A DNA stretch of 64,000 nucleotides from RPQJ01 sp963846315. Its GTDB lineage: Bacteria > Pseudomonadota > Gammaproteobacteria > Steroidobacterales > Steroidobacteraceae. Both the position numbers and the translations under genes were made by a program. The notes beneath the pieces were generated by a model. That model did not search any database. It was not told where the DNA came from and saw nothing but the letters and a program-made list of their open reading frames with translations. The first letter of the stretch is position 1; each line of letters opens with the position of its first letter. Location: assembly GCA_963846315.1 (NCBI GenBank), contig CAWJVM010000003.1:81864-145863 (forward strand), read 5' to 3'. This document shows, in pieces, positions 34,621 to 42,760 of this stretch.

Positions 34621-34818
34621 TCGTAGCTGAGTTCGTCCAGGCATCGGCGCCACGAGCGGCTGATCCGGTGCCTTTCCCCGAGCTTGGAAAGGCAGACACG
34701 CGCTCGGGGAAAGGCACCGGATCAACCGCTCCTGCATCGCGCGCCTGAACGACTCGTCGGGCGATACAGCACTGACCAAGTCGGGGCAGCATCCCATGCC
34801 CGACGACTCGCACGGCGC
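34621..34818 (-). repeat. two-hairpin repeat, copy R2 (minus orientation)
   Basis: H2: 30-bp arms 34654-34683 and 34702-34731 with one mismatch, 18-nt loop containing GGAAAGGCAGACACGC. Nine nt later H1: outer stem GCGCC/GGCGC (34741-34745, 34814-34818) and inner 13-bp arms 34750-34762 and 34798-34810 with one mismatch and a 35-nt loop. GTAGCTGA at 34623-34630 is also found at 27593-27600 beside R1, suggesting that the unit extends beyond H2. It lies directly upstream of cca. Confidence 0.9.
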
Positions 34819-34945
34819 AGGTAGCCTGATACGACACGATCGGAGCCGGCTCATGCGAAAAGTGCGAGGTCGATGGCGGCGATCGCGGCAGTTGTTCGGG
34901 GGCATTGCGGTTGGATGCTGCGATCCGCAGCTCTCAATGCCGCGT

Positions 34946-35096
34946 GCGCCGTGCGACCTTTTCCGCTGCTGGCGGAAAAGTCGCCCAGGCGCGGTCTCAA
35001 AAGCGGGCGATCCGGGGCCTTTCCCAGGGCGCGTGTCTGCCTTTCCAAGCCCTGGGAAAGGCCCCGGATCGCCCGCTATTGCCAGCCGTCCTGAAT
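34946..35096 (+). repeat. two-hairpin repeat, copy R3 (plus orientation)
   Basis: H1: outer stem GCGCC/GGCGC (34946-34950, 34988-34992) and inner arms 34953-34966 and 34972-34984 with a 5-nt loop and one bulge. After 10 nt comes H2: perfect 28-bp arms 35003-35030 and 35049-35076 around an 18-nt loop beginning GCGTGTCTGCCTTTCC. The 3' flank CGTCCTGAAT (35087-35096) is identical to that of R4. With R2 it forms an inverted pair between the divergent genes cca and the aminopeptidase; the centre (34819-34945) shows no gene. Confidence 0.92.
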
Positions 35097-35168
35097 GAAT
35101 TCCGTCCCCAGCGCGATCCGTGCGCAACGAAGCTACGCGCAGTGAAGCAGCTTCGCTAAGCTGACCGC

Positions 35169-36215
35169 ATGCACCCGCACCGCCTGCGAACCGCCGCCAT
35201 CGCCCTCGCGACACTCGCGTTGAGCGGCTGCTATGTACTGCAGGCAGCAAGCGGCCAGGCACAGGTGATCCATCGCAGCAAACCGATTGCGGAGGTGCTG
35301 GCAGACCCGACGACAACAGCGAAAACGAAGGAAAGACTGCAACTGGTCGAAGCGGCACGCGCATTCGCGATCGATGAACTCGCGCTCCACGACGGCAAGA
35401 GCTACCGTAAGTTCGCCGACATGGGGCGCCCCTACGTCGTGCACAACGTGGTGGCCACGCCGGAATTCTCGGTCGAGCCACGCCACTGGTGCTTCCCGAT
35501 CACGGGCTGCATCGCCTACCGCGGCTATTTCGACGAGCAGCGCGCGCATGCCTACGGCCTGAAGCTGTCGCTGCGAGGGGACGACGTGAGCGTGGACGGC
35601 GTCCCGACGTACTCCACGCTGGGGCACCTGCCGGATCCAGTGTTCGGCTCGATGCTCGGCTGGCGCGATACGCGTCTCGTCGGCACGATTTTCCACGAGC
35701 TTGCGCACGAACGGCTCTACTTTGCCGACGACAGCGAGGTCAACGAGGCGTTCGCGAGCGTCGTCGAGGACGAAGGCATTCGCCGCTGGCTGCAGCAGCA
35801 GGGCAGGGCGGGCGAGATCGTCGCGCACGAAGCAGCGATGGCGAGACAGAAGGAGTTCGCGGCGCTGCTGCGTGATGCGCGCAGCCGGCTCGCACAGCTC
35901 TACGCCTCGGGCCTGCCACCCGCCACCATGCGCACCGACAAGCAGCGCGAATTCGGACAGCTCGAGTTCCGCTACGAGCAGTTACGCGCCCACTGGGGCG
36001 GCTACGCGGGGTACGACGGCTGGTTTGCGCGCTCGCTCAACAATGCGCACCTGGCCGCCGTCGCGACGTACGAGGATTGCGTGCCGGGTCTGCGGCGGAC
36101 GTTGCAGGCGGCCGGTTCGCTGCCGGCCTTTTACGGCGAGGTCGAATCCACCCGCAGTCTCAGCGTGAAAGAACGCCACGCCGAGCTATGCCGCGCTACG
36201 CCAGTGCCGCGTTAG
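35169..36215 (+). CDS. putative aminopeptidase lipoprotein (PF10023-type)
   Basis: Predicted outer-membrane or periplasmic lipoprotein of 348 residues with lipobox LSGC (Cys at about 20). It contains a zinc-protease motif, FHELAHERLYF (HExxH near residue 179), and EVNEAFASVVEDEG, where the Glu could be the third ligand. I assign it to the putative aminopeptidase family (Aminopep, PF10023), whose biochemistry is not well described. It is divergent from cca across repeats R2 and R3. Confidence 0.8.
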   Translation: MHPHRLRTAAIALATLALSGCYVLQAASGQAQVIHRSKPIAEVLADPTTTAKTKERLQLVEAARAFAIDELALHDGKSYRKFADMGRPYVVHNVVATPEFSVEPRHWCFPITGCIAYRGYFDEQRAHAYGLKLSLRGDDVSVDGVPTYSTLGHLPDPVFGSMLGWRDTRLVGTIFHELAHERLYFADDSEVNEAFASVVEDEGIRRWLQQQGRAGEIVAHEAAMARQKEFAALLRDARSRLAQLYASGLPPATMRTDKQREFGQLEFRYEQLRAHWGGYAGYDGWFARSLNNAHLAAVATYEDCVPGLRRTLQAAGSLPAFYGEVESTRSLSVKERHAELCRATPVPR

Positions 36216-36294
36216 CAGTCCGCTGTCGATTGCTGTCCCACTCGCGCCCCGCTGTCGGCTGTTGTTGCACTCGTGGCCCGCGGGCCGTTGCCGT

Positions 36295-37221
36295 TCAACG
36301 CCGCTGCAGGTAGCGCGGCAACACGCTGCGCATTGCCGTCCGCTCGATCCCGAGCTCGGCGAGGCCGTCGCAGTCGCAGGTGGAGTCGAGCGTGGCGGAC
36401 AGGAAATTGTCGGTCGAAAACGGCTTGCCCGGGACGAAATCCATGACGGCGGCCTGCACGCGTGAGACGGCACGCGGCAGGGGAATCACCACGCGCTTGA
36501 GCCCGAGGTAATGGGCGGTCAGGCGCACGATGTCGCCGAGCGTCATTGCGTCGGGTCCGCACAGCTGGAAGCTGCGGCCAGCGACGTCCTTGCGATCCAG
36601 GCAAGAAACGAAAGCATCGGCCACGTCGCCGACGTAGACCGGTGCGAATTTCGCGTCGGCGCAAGCAAGCGGCAAGACACCCGGCGTGATCTTCAGGATA
36701 CCGGCGAAGTTGTTGATGAACGCATCGCCTGGCCCGAAAACGACGGAGGGCTGGAAGATCACGTACTCCGGTGAACCCGCAGCGCAGTGCTCGCGCACGT
36801 AGTCCTCGGCGAGACCTTTTGACTTCAGGTAGTGGCTCGGGCCGCGCTGCGAATCGGCTTTCAGCCCGCTCATGTGCAGATAGCGCTGGACGCCTGTTGC
36901 ACGGCAGGCGCGCACGCATTTCTGCGGCAGCTCGGTGTGCACGCGACGGAACTGTTCGCCATTGCCACGGCCGAGTCCGGTCTCGTTGAGGATGCCGACC
37001 AGGTTGATGACGACATCGCAGCCCTGGAACTCGTCCTCGAGCCGTTGCTCGTCGTGCACGTCGGCCGGCACGAGCCGCACCGACGGCAGCACCTGCAGGT
37101 CACGGTGCCTTGCGGGATCGCGCGTCAGCACCTTGACGTCGTGGCCGGCGGCACCGAGCCGCGCCACGATTTCCTGCCCGATGAACCCCGTCCCGCCGAG
37201 GACGCAGACCTGCAATGACAT
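36295..37221 (-). CDS. NDUFA9-like NAD(P)-binding atypical SDR
   Basis: Rossmann-fold protein of 308 residues of the extended/atypical short-chain dehydrogenase type (COG0702), similar to the complex I accessory subunit NDUFA9. The dinucleotide motif is VLGGTGFIGQEIVARL at the N-terminus, followed by VINLVGIL, HMSGLKAD, YLKSKGLAEDYVRE (Tyr-less SDR active site with K) and FQPSVVFGPGD. Bacterial homologues have no settled function. It ends near 36295, and the following 80 bp show nothing notable. Confidence 0.85.
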   Translation of the reverse strand: MSLQVCVLGGTGFIGQEIVARLGAAGHDVKVLTRDPARHRDLQVLPSVRLVPADVHDEQRLEDEFQGCDVVINLVGILNETGLGRGNGEQFRRVHTELPQKCVRACRATGVQRYLHMSGLKADSQRGPSHYLKSKGLAEDYVREHCAAGSPEYVIFQPSVVFGPGDAFINNFAGILKITPGVLPLACADAKFAPVYVGDVADAFVSCLDRKDVAGRSFQLCGPDAMTLGDIVRLTAHYLGLKRVVIPLPRAVSRVQAAVMDFVPGKPFSTDNFLSATLDSTCDCDGLAELGIERTAMRSVLPRYLQRR

Positions 37222-37254
37222 GTGCTCTGCGCCTCGGGGGAATGAACCGGCGGT

Positions 37255-38589
37255 TCAGCGGATCGGGATCACGAGCATCGCATTGCCCCGGCGGATCTGC
37301 AGCACGAACGCTTCCTGGCCTTCGGTGGCCTTCTTGAAGTCCGCCACGGTGGCGACACGCACGCGGCCGACGGCGAGAATCACGTCGTTGGCGCGCAAGC
37401 CGCGCTGGGCGGCGGGACTGCCGTCTGCCACGGAGCGGATCAAGACGCCGTTCTGACTGTCGGTCAGGTCCGCGCCTTCGAGGCCGGAATGCGTTCCTGC
37501 TGCCTTGGCCTCGGCGACCGCGTCGCGTTCGCTGACCGTCGCCGTCACGCGTCGCGGCTTGCCGTCGCGCATCAGCGAGAGGTCGACCTTTTCACCGATG
37601 CTGAGCAGGCCGATCGAGTTGCGCAGGCTGCCCGCGTCCTTGACCGGGCGGCCATTGACGGCCGTGATGACGTCGCCCGCCTGCACGCCTGCCTTCTCCG
37701 CCGGTGAACCATCGACGACCTGCGAGACCAGCGCACCCTGCGTGGAGTCCGGCAGCCCCATGCTCTGCGCGATCTCCGGCGCCAGTGTCTGGATGTTCAC
37801 GCCGAGCACGCCGCGCTTGACCGAGCCGTACTTGATCAGCTGGTTCATCACGATCTTCATCATGTTGGACGGGATCGCGAAGCCGATGCCGATGTTGCCG
37901 CCGGTGCGCGACAGGATGGCGGAGTTGATGCCGACCAGCTGGCCACCGAGGTTGACGAGCGCGCCGCCGGAATTGCCCGGGTTGATCGACGCGTCCGTCT
38001 GGATGAAGTCCTCGTAACCTTCGGGGTTGATGCCCGAGCGGCCGAGCGCGCTGACGATGCCCGACGTCACCGTGTGGCCGAGGCCGAACGGGTTGCCGAT
38101 GGCGACGACGAAATCGCCGACTTCGGCGCGATCGGAATCGGCGATCGGCAGGTCGACGAGGTTGCCGGCCTGCACCTTGAGCACGGCAACGTCGGAGCCG
38201 GAATCAGCGCCGACGACCTTTGCCTTGAGCGAGCGGTTGTCGAGCAGCTGCACCGTGATGTCGGTGGCGTTCTCGACCACGTGCGCGTTGGTGATGATGT
38301 AGCCGTTCTTCGCGTCGACGATCACGCCCGAGCCCGCGCTCTGGAATTCACGCTGCCGCGGCTGGTTCGGCACGTCGAAAAAGCGGCGGAAAAACGGGTC
38401 GTTCATCAGCGGGTTCTGTTCCTGGACCGTGCCGCGGGTCGCGATGTTCACGACGGCCGGGGTGACGCGCTTCAGCATCGGGGCCAGCGACGGCACCGGC
38501 GTCTCGCCGACGACCGCCGGGAGCTGCGCGCCGGCGACCGAAGCCCAGGCGGCGAGCACGAAAGTGGCGAGGCTCAAGGGAAGCTTCAT
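37255..38589 (-). CDS. Do/DegQ-family periplasmic serine protease
   Basis: HtrA-type trypsin-like protease with two PDZ domains, 444 residues, for periplasmic protein quality control. Signal peptide of about 22 residues (cleavage near VAGAQ). The catalytic triad is visible as TNAHVV, SDVAVLK and NPGNSGG. PDZ1 is near residue 260-345 and PDZ2 near 365-440. ATG 38589 is preferred to an in-frame TTG at 38595, with AGGA 11 nt upstream. DegP and DegQ cannot be separated by sequence alone; the short Q-linker favours DegQ. Confidence 0.93.
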   Translation of the reverse strand: MKLPLSLATFVLAAWASVAGAQLPAVVGETPVPSLAPMLKRVTPAVVNIATRGTVQEQNPLMNDPFFRRFFDVPNQPRQREFQSAGSGVIVDAKNGYIITNAHVVENATDITVQLLDNRSLKAKVVGADSGSDVAVLKVQAGNLVDLPIADSDRAEVGDFVVAIGNPFGLGHTVTSGIVSALGRSGINPEGYEDFIQTDASINPGNSGGALVNLGGQLVGINSAILSRTGGNIGIGFAIPSNMMKIVMNQLIKYGSVKRGVLGVNIQTLAPEIAQSMGLPDSTQGALVSQVVDGSPAEKAGVQAGDVITAVNGRPVKDAGSLRNSIGLLSIGEKVDLSLMRDGKPRRVTATVSERDAVAEAKAAGTHSGLEGADLTDSQNGVLIRSVADGSPAAQRGLRANDVILAVGRVRVATVADFKKATEGQEAFVLQIRRGNAMLVIPIR

Positions 38590-38795
38590 GGGCAATGGAT
38601 TCCTGACTGTTTGCTGACGGTTCCGCCGAGGGCGGCGCGGAGTTTAACAGGCGACATTTCGGTCCCTCGTTCCGGCCGGTCACGCTTGGGACTGTCAACT
38701 TCGTCGCGAGTTCCGCGGGGCGCGCCGATCAGGCGTGTGGGCAAGCCTGTGGATATCGTGTGCGGGGGCAGTGCGTTGCCGGTGCAACGTCGTCA

Positions 38796-38811
38796 ACACA
38801 AGATGTTGTGT
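38796..38811 (+). promoter_or_regulatory. NrdR box 1
   Basis: ACACAAGATGTTGTGT agrees with the NrdR consensus (acaCwAtATwTwGtgt type) and is nearly palindromic. It lies 374 bp upstream of the class II ribonucleotide reductase gene and 190 bp upstream of a second copy. NrdR represses ribonucleotide reductase operons when bound to dATP. Confidence 0.7.
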
Positions 38812-38946
38812 TCACGCCGCAAAATACCTCTTGACGGGGAAGGCGTTTAGGGCATCCCGGGGCTTTTTGGTCTCGGTCTTGTAAGTGCATGAAACACAAG
38901 TGAAAAAACTTCAGCCGAGGCTGCTGCAGGCGGACGAAATCAGCAG

Positions 38947-38975
38947 TTGACGGGGGTTCGGACGGTGCATAGTCT
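38947..38975 (+). promoter_or_regulatory. promoter of nrdJa-nrdJb
   Basis: TTGACG (38947-38952), 17 bp, TAGTCT (38970-38975). Predicted start near 38982, giving a leader of about 190 nt. NrdR box 2 begins just after the start point. I looked for a B12-box riboswitch in the leader, because the enzyme uses adenosylcobalamin, and found none. Confidence 0.55.
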
Positions 38976-38985
38976 TGCCCCCCTG

Positions 38986-39001
38986 ACCCTAGATGTTGTG
39001 T
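38986..39001 (+). promoter_or_regulatory. NrdR box 2
   Basis: ACCCTAGATGTTGTGT repeats the right 11 nt (AGATGTTGTGT) of box 1 exactly, with a degenerate left half. It overlaps the initially transcribed region, a position suited to repression. Confidence 0.6.
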
Positions 39002-39169
39002 CCGGCACGAGTGTCCTTCAGGGGGTTCCTGGGCACTCCGAGCAGACCGCGCACCCTGGGCCGGTCGGGTTTCGCTGTTTGCGCCGGTCGCTGGCGTGGG
39101 CAGCAGCCTGAAGGGGATTATTTCAAATCAATCTGCAGCCACCGAGAGCCGGGGAGCCGTGTTGCCGCA

Positions 39170-41311
39170 ATGAGCACCGCCGTGAAATTGCATTCATCTG
39201 ATGCGCGCAGCATCCCGTTCCAGGAAGCGTCACTCGACATCTGGGACAAGAAATACCGCCTGTCCGCCAAGGACGGGACACCGATCGACCGCTCGATGGA
39301 CGACACCTACAAGCGTGTTGCCCGGGCCCTCGCCGACGTCGAAGCGCCCGAGGTCCGCGAGACCTGGAACGAGCAGTTCCTGTGGGCATTGCGCCGTGGC
39401 GCGATCCCGGCCGGTCGCGTCACCTCGAACGCCGGCGCGCTGGAGCACAAGCCGGCCACGTCGACGATCAACTGCACCGTGTCGGGCACCATCCGCGACT
39501 CCATGGATGACATCCTCGGCAAGGTGCACGAGGCGGGCCTCACGCTGAAGGCCGGCTGCGGCATCGGCTACGAATTCTCGACGCTGCGTCCGCGCGGCGC
39601 CTACGTGTCGGGTGCGGGCGCCTATACCTCGGGCCCGCTCTCGTTCATGGATATCTACGACAAGATGTGCTTCACCGTGTCGTCGGCCGGCGGCCGCCGC
39701 GGCGCGCAGATGGGCACGTTCGACATCGGTCACCCTGACGCGATGGAGTTCATCCGCTCCAAGCGCGAAGCGGGCCGGCTGCGCCAGTTCAACCTGTCGC
39801 TGCTGATCACCGACGAATTCATGCGTGCCGTGCGCGAAGACAAGGACTGGCAACTCGCCTTCCCGGTGCGCGCAGCCGAGATCGTCGGCGAAGACACCGC
39901 GGATCGCAGCAAATTCCTCTGGCGTGAATGGCCGGACGCGTCCAACTACGTCCATAACGAGGAAGGCCTGGTGCTGTGCAAGGTCTACAAGACCCTGCCG
40001 GCGAAGCGCATGTGGGACGTGATCATGTCCTCGACGTACGACTTCGCCGAGCCCGGCTTCGTGCTGATCGACCGTGTCAACGAGATGAACAACAACTGGT
40101 GGTGCGAGACGATCCGCGCGACCAACCCGTGTGGCGAGCAGCCGTTGCCGCCATATGGCTCGTGCCTGCTCGGCTCGATCAACCTGACCAATTTCGTGCG
40201 TGACCCGTTCACGGACGAAGCCCGCTTCGACTGGGAGGAATACCGCCAGGTCGTGCGCGTCTTCACGCGCATGCTCGACAACGTGGTCGAGATCAATGGC
40301 CTGCCGCTCGAGCAGCAGCGCAACGAGATCACGCGCAAGCGCCGCCACGGCATGGGTTTCCTGGGGCTCGGCTCGACGATCACGATGCTGCGCATGAAGT
40401 ACGGCTCGCGCGAAGCGGTCGGCTTCACCGAGCGCGTCTCGAAGGAGCTGGCGATCGCCGGCTGGGAGGCCGGCCTGGCCCTCGCCGACGAGAAGGGCGC
40501 GGCGCCGATCATGACCGAAGAGTTCGTCGTCACGGCCGAGATGCTGCGCAAGCGTCCGGAGATGGTTCGCGACGGCATCAAGGCCGGCGACAAGCTGCCC
40601 GGCCGTGTGTTGCACGCACGTTACAGCCGGTACATGCAGCGAGTGGGCGAAGTCGCGCCGGAGCTCGTCGACAAGCTGGCGCAGCGGGGTGCGCGCTTCA
40701 CGCACCACAGTTCGATCGCGCCCACGGGCACGATTTCGCTCTCGCTGGCCAACAATGCTTCCAACGGCATCGAGCCGTCGTTCGCGCATCACTACTTCCG
40801 CAACGTGATCCGTGAAGGCAAGAAGTCGAAGGAAAAGATCGACGTCTTCTCGTTCGAGCTGCTGGCCTACCGCGAGCTGATCAACCCGAACGCGATCCCC
40901 GGCGGCACGACCGCGGCCGACAAGCTGCCCGAATACTTCACGACGGCCGACGACATCACGCCGCGCGAGCACGTGGATATCCAGGCGGCGTCGCAGAAGT
41001 GGATCGACTCGTCGATCTCGAAGACCGCGAACGTGCCGACGGACTACAACTACGAGGACTTCAAGGGCATCTACCTCTACGCGCACGAGCAGGGCCTCAA
41101 GGGCTGCACCACGTTCCGCTTCAACCCGGAAGCGTTCCAGGGCGTGCTGGTCAAGGAAGAGGACCTCAAGAACACGACCTACGTGTTCACGCTCGAGGAC
41201 GGCACCGAGGTCGAGGCCAGGGGCGACGAACAGCTCGAGTACGACGGCGAGATGCACACCGCCGCCAACCTCTACGACGCCCTGAAAGAAGGCTACTACG
41301 GCAAGTTCTGA
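39170..41311 (+). CDS. nrdJa: adenosylcobalamin-dependent ribonucleotide reductase, large part
   Basis: Class II (B12-dependent, oxygen-independent) ribonucleotide reductase, 713 residues, reducing ribonucleotides to deoxyribonucleotides. Seen: STINCTVSGTIRDSMDDILG, the specificity and active-site loops (GCGIGYEFSTLRPRGAYVSG), NPCGEQPLPPYGSCLLGSIN with the radical Cys and partner residues, and PTGTISLSLANNASNGIEPS. The open frame begins at 38993, but ATG 39170 gives a normal N-terminus and lies downstream of the promoter. The C-terminal thioredoxin-recycling cysteines are on the next gene, so the enzyme is split as in Pseudomonas NrdJab. Confidence 0.94.
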   Translation: MSTAVKLHSSDARSIPFQEASLDIWDKKYRLSAKDGTPIDRSMDDTYKRVARALADVEAPEVRETWNEQFLWALRRGAIPAGRVTSNAGALEHKPATSTINCTVSGTIRDSMDDILGKVHEAGLTLKAGCGIGYEFSTLRPRGAYVSGAGAYTSGPLSFMDIYDKMCFTVSSAGGRRGAQMGTFDIGHPDAMEFIRSKREAGRLRQFNLSLLITDEFMRAVREDKDWQLAFPVRAAEIVGEDTADRSKFLWREWPDASNYVHNEEGLVLCKVYKTLPAKRMWDVIMSSTYDFAEPGFVLIDRVNEMNNNWWCETIRATNPCGEQPLPPYGSCLLGSINLTNFVRDPFTDEARFDWEEYRQVVRVFTRMLDNVVEINGLPLEQQRNEITRKRRHGMGFLGLGSTITMLRMKYGSREAVGFTERVSKELAIAGWEAGLALADEKGAAPIMTEEFVVTAEMLRKRPEMVRDGIKAGDKLPGRVLHARYSRYMQRVGEVAPELVDKLAQRGARFTHHSSIAPTGTISLSLANNASNGIEPSFAHHYFRNVIREGKKSKEKIDVFSFELLAYRELINPNAIPGGTTAADKLPEYFTTADDITPREHVDIQAASQKWIDSSISKTANVPTDYNYEDFKGIYLYAHEQGLKGCTTFRFNPEAFQGVLVKEEDLKNTTYVFTLEDGTEVEARGDEQLEYDGEMHTAANLYDALKEGYYGKF

Positions 41312-41372
41312 TGCCAGATGTCAGGGCCACCCTGCGTTGCAAAGCGCGGGCGGCCCGCAAGGAGTTCAAGCG

Positions 41373-42101
41373 ATGAGCGCGCACAAGATCGAGAAGAAGA
41401 TCACCAAGGTCCGGGTGGTGAAACCCGGCGAGAAGGAAAAGGCGGAGGCCGAGGCCGCAGCCGTGGCAAAGGCCAGGGAGCCGGTTGCCGACCCCCGCGG
41501 CTCGAACATCATCCGGATGCACGAGAAGCTCGAGCGTCCGGAGGAACTGATCGGCTCGACCTACAAGATCAAGACGCCGGTGTCGGATCACGCGATGTAC
41601 GTGACCATCAACGACATCCTGCTGAACGAAGGCACGGTGCATGAGTCACGCCGGCCGTTCGAGATCTTCATCAACTCCAAGAACCTCGACCACTACCAGT
41701 GGATCGTCGCGCTGACACGCATCATCTCGGCGGTCTTCCGCAAGGGTGGCGACGTCACGTTCATGGTCGAAGAGTTGAAGGCCGTGTTCGACCCGCGCGG
41801 CGGCTACTGGCAGGCCGGCGGCAAGTTCATGCCGTCGATCATCGCCGAACTCGGCCACGTGATCGAAAAGCACATGCAGAAGATCGGCCTGCTGCGCAAG
41901 CCCGAGATGGACGAGCATCGCAAGGCGCTGATCGACCAGAAGCGCAGCGAATACGAGGCCCAGCAGAAGCAGCAGGATGCCTTCGCCAAGGCGGACTACC
42001 CGCAGGGCGCGCAGTTGTGCCTCAAGTGCAGCACGGCCGCCGTCGTCATGATGGACGGCTGCATGACCTGCCTGAATTGCGGCGACTCGAAGTGCGGCTG
42101 A
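41373..42101 (+). CDS. nrdJb: class II ribonucleotide reductase, C-terminal part (NrdJb)
   Basis: Second piece of the split class II reductase, 242 residues. A TSCPD-type domain occupies the middle (YVTINDILLNEGTVHESRRP, then FEIFINSKNLDHYQWIVALT), and the C-terminus ends with a Cys cluster, CLKCS - 9 residues - CMTCLNCGDSKCG, of the kind that passes electrons from thioredoxin to the active site. Start at ATG 41373 with AGGAG 8 nt upstream; an earlier in-frame start at 41337 lacks one. It follows nrdJa by 61 bp and is followed by a strong terminator. Confidence 0.9.
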   Translation: MSAHKIEKKITKVRVVKPGEKEKAEAEAAAVAKAREPVADPRGSNIIRMHEKLERPEELIGSTYKIKTPVSDHAMYVTINDILLNEGTVHESRRPFEIFINSKNLDHYQWIVALTRIISAVFRKGGDVTFMVEELKAVFDPRGGYWQAGGKFMPSIIAELGHVIEKHMQKIGLLRKPEMDEHRKALIDQKRSEYEAQQKQQDAFAKADYPQGAQLCLKCSTAAVVMMDGCMTCLNCGDSKCG

Positions 42102-42170
42102 GCCGCCGGGTCGCCGGGACGGTTGAGCAGTAGAAGAGACTAACCCGACTCCAGGATGGAGCTGACGAGC

Positions 42171-42205
42171 AAGGGCGGGGACAGGTGAGTCCTCGCCCTT
42201 TTTTT
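42171..42205 (+). terminator. intrinsic terminator after nrdJab
   Basis: Twelve-bp stem AAGGGCGGGGAC/GTCCTCGCCCTT with one G-U pair, 6-nt loop AGGTGA, and seven consecutive T (42199-42205). A textbook Rho-independent terminator. Confidence 0.92.
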
Positions 42206-42238
42206 GCGCCCGGCAGTAGGTGCGCAATACCCGGCAAC

Positions 42239-42451
42239 GACAGCCAGGTGATCTACTCCGACCAGATCATCCCAGGCAGTACGCTGGTCGGGTTCCTCAA
42301 CGCGGACCACGGGGCCGTGGTGGTGCCGATCGATCGCGCCCATAACGTCATCGGCAACACAGTCGTCAACCACAACGACTACCCGCGCGAGGCTCTGCTC
42401 GAGGCGCTGCTGCGCCATGTCGAGGAAGACCTGTCGGCGCCGCGTCGCTAA
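42239..42451 (+). pseudogene. 3' remnant of a coding gene (hydrolase-like C-terminus)
   Basis: The 70 residues from DSQVIYSDQIIPGSTLVGFL to the stop at 42451 read like the end of a larger protein (PREALLEALLRHVEEDL is a natural C-terminal helix). They recall the C-terminus of an alpha/beta-hydrolase family common in this group. The open frame extends upstream only into the nrdJ terminator, and there is no plausible start or ribosome-binding site. I read it as the leftover of a deleted gene; the family is tentative. Confidence 0.5.
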
Positions 42452-42478
42452 GCGAGGCCCCGGTGGCCTGTGCCGCCG

Positions 42479-42703
42479 CTAGCCGGTCACGCGAGCAACG
42501 AGTCGACGCACCCAGGGCGCGACGATCGTCACGGTCGGAAAGGCCACCGGCCACGTCGTTGCGCAGCTCTTCAGCCATTGCGCCGTGAACCCCGGATCCA
42601 GTCCCCGGGCGGTGGCCAGGACGAAGGCGGAGACGATGGCGACCATGATTGCGGACAGCATGGCGCCGAAGACGATGGGTGCAAAGCGAGCGGGAATACG
42701 CAT
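42479..42703 (-). CDS. DUF2798-type small membrane protein
   Basis: Protein of 74 residues with two predicted transmembrane helices (residues about 8-31 and 46-65), starting MRIPARFAPIVFGAMLSAIM. It fits DUF2798, a family of unknown function. It lies 57 bp downstream of the DUF2938 gene on the same strand, so the two probably form one operon under the divergent MerR-type regulator. Role unknown. Confidence 0.75.
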   Translation of the reverse strand: MRIPARFAPIVFGAMLSAIMVAIVSAFVLATARGLDPGFTAQWLKSCATTWPVAFPTVTIVAPWVRRLVARVTG

Positions 42704-42760
42704 TTTAATCTCCTTTTGTGATGACTGATTGCAGCGGGTGTTGGTGTGCTGACGTGGCGT

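Noticed and set aside
34796..35159. Short open frames across repeats R2 and R3
   Set aside because: Same reason: frames lie inside the inverted repeats and are not maintained between copies.
38590..39169. Cobalamin riboswitch before the B12-dependent reductase
   Set aside because: No B12-box-like sequence or fitting fold was found; NrdR boxes explain the long region better.
39230..41257. 675-codon open frame opposite nrdJa
   Set aside because: Antisense shadow; the ribonucleotide reductase frame carries all family motifs.
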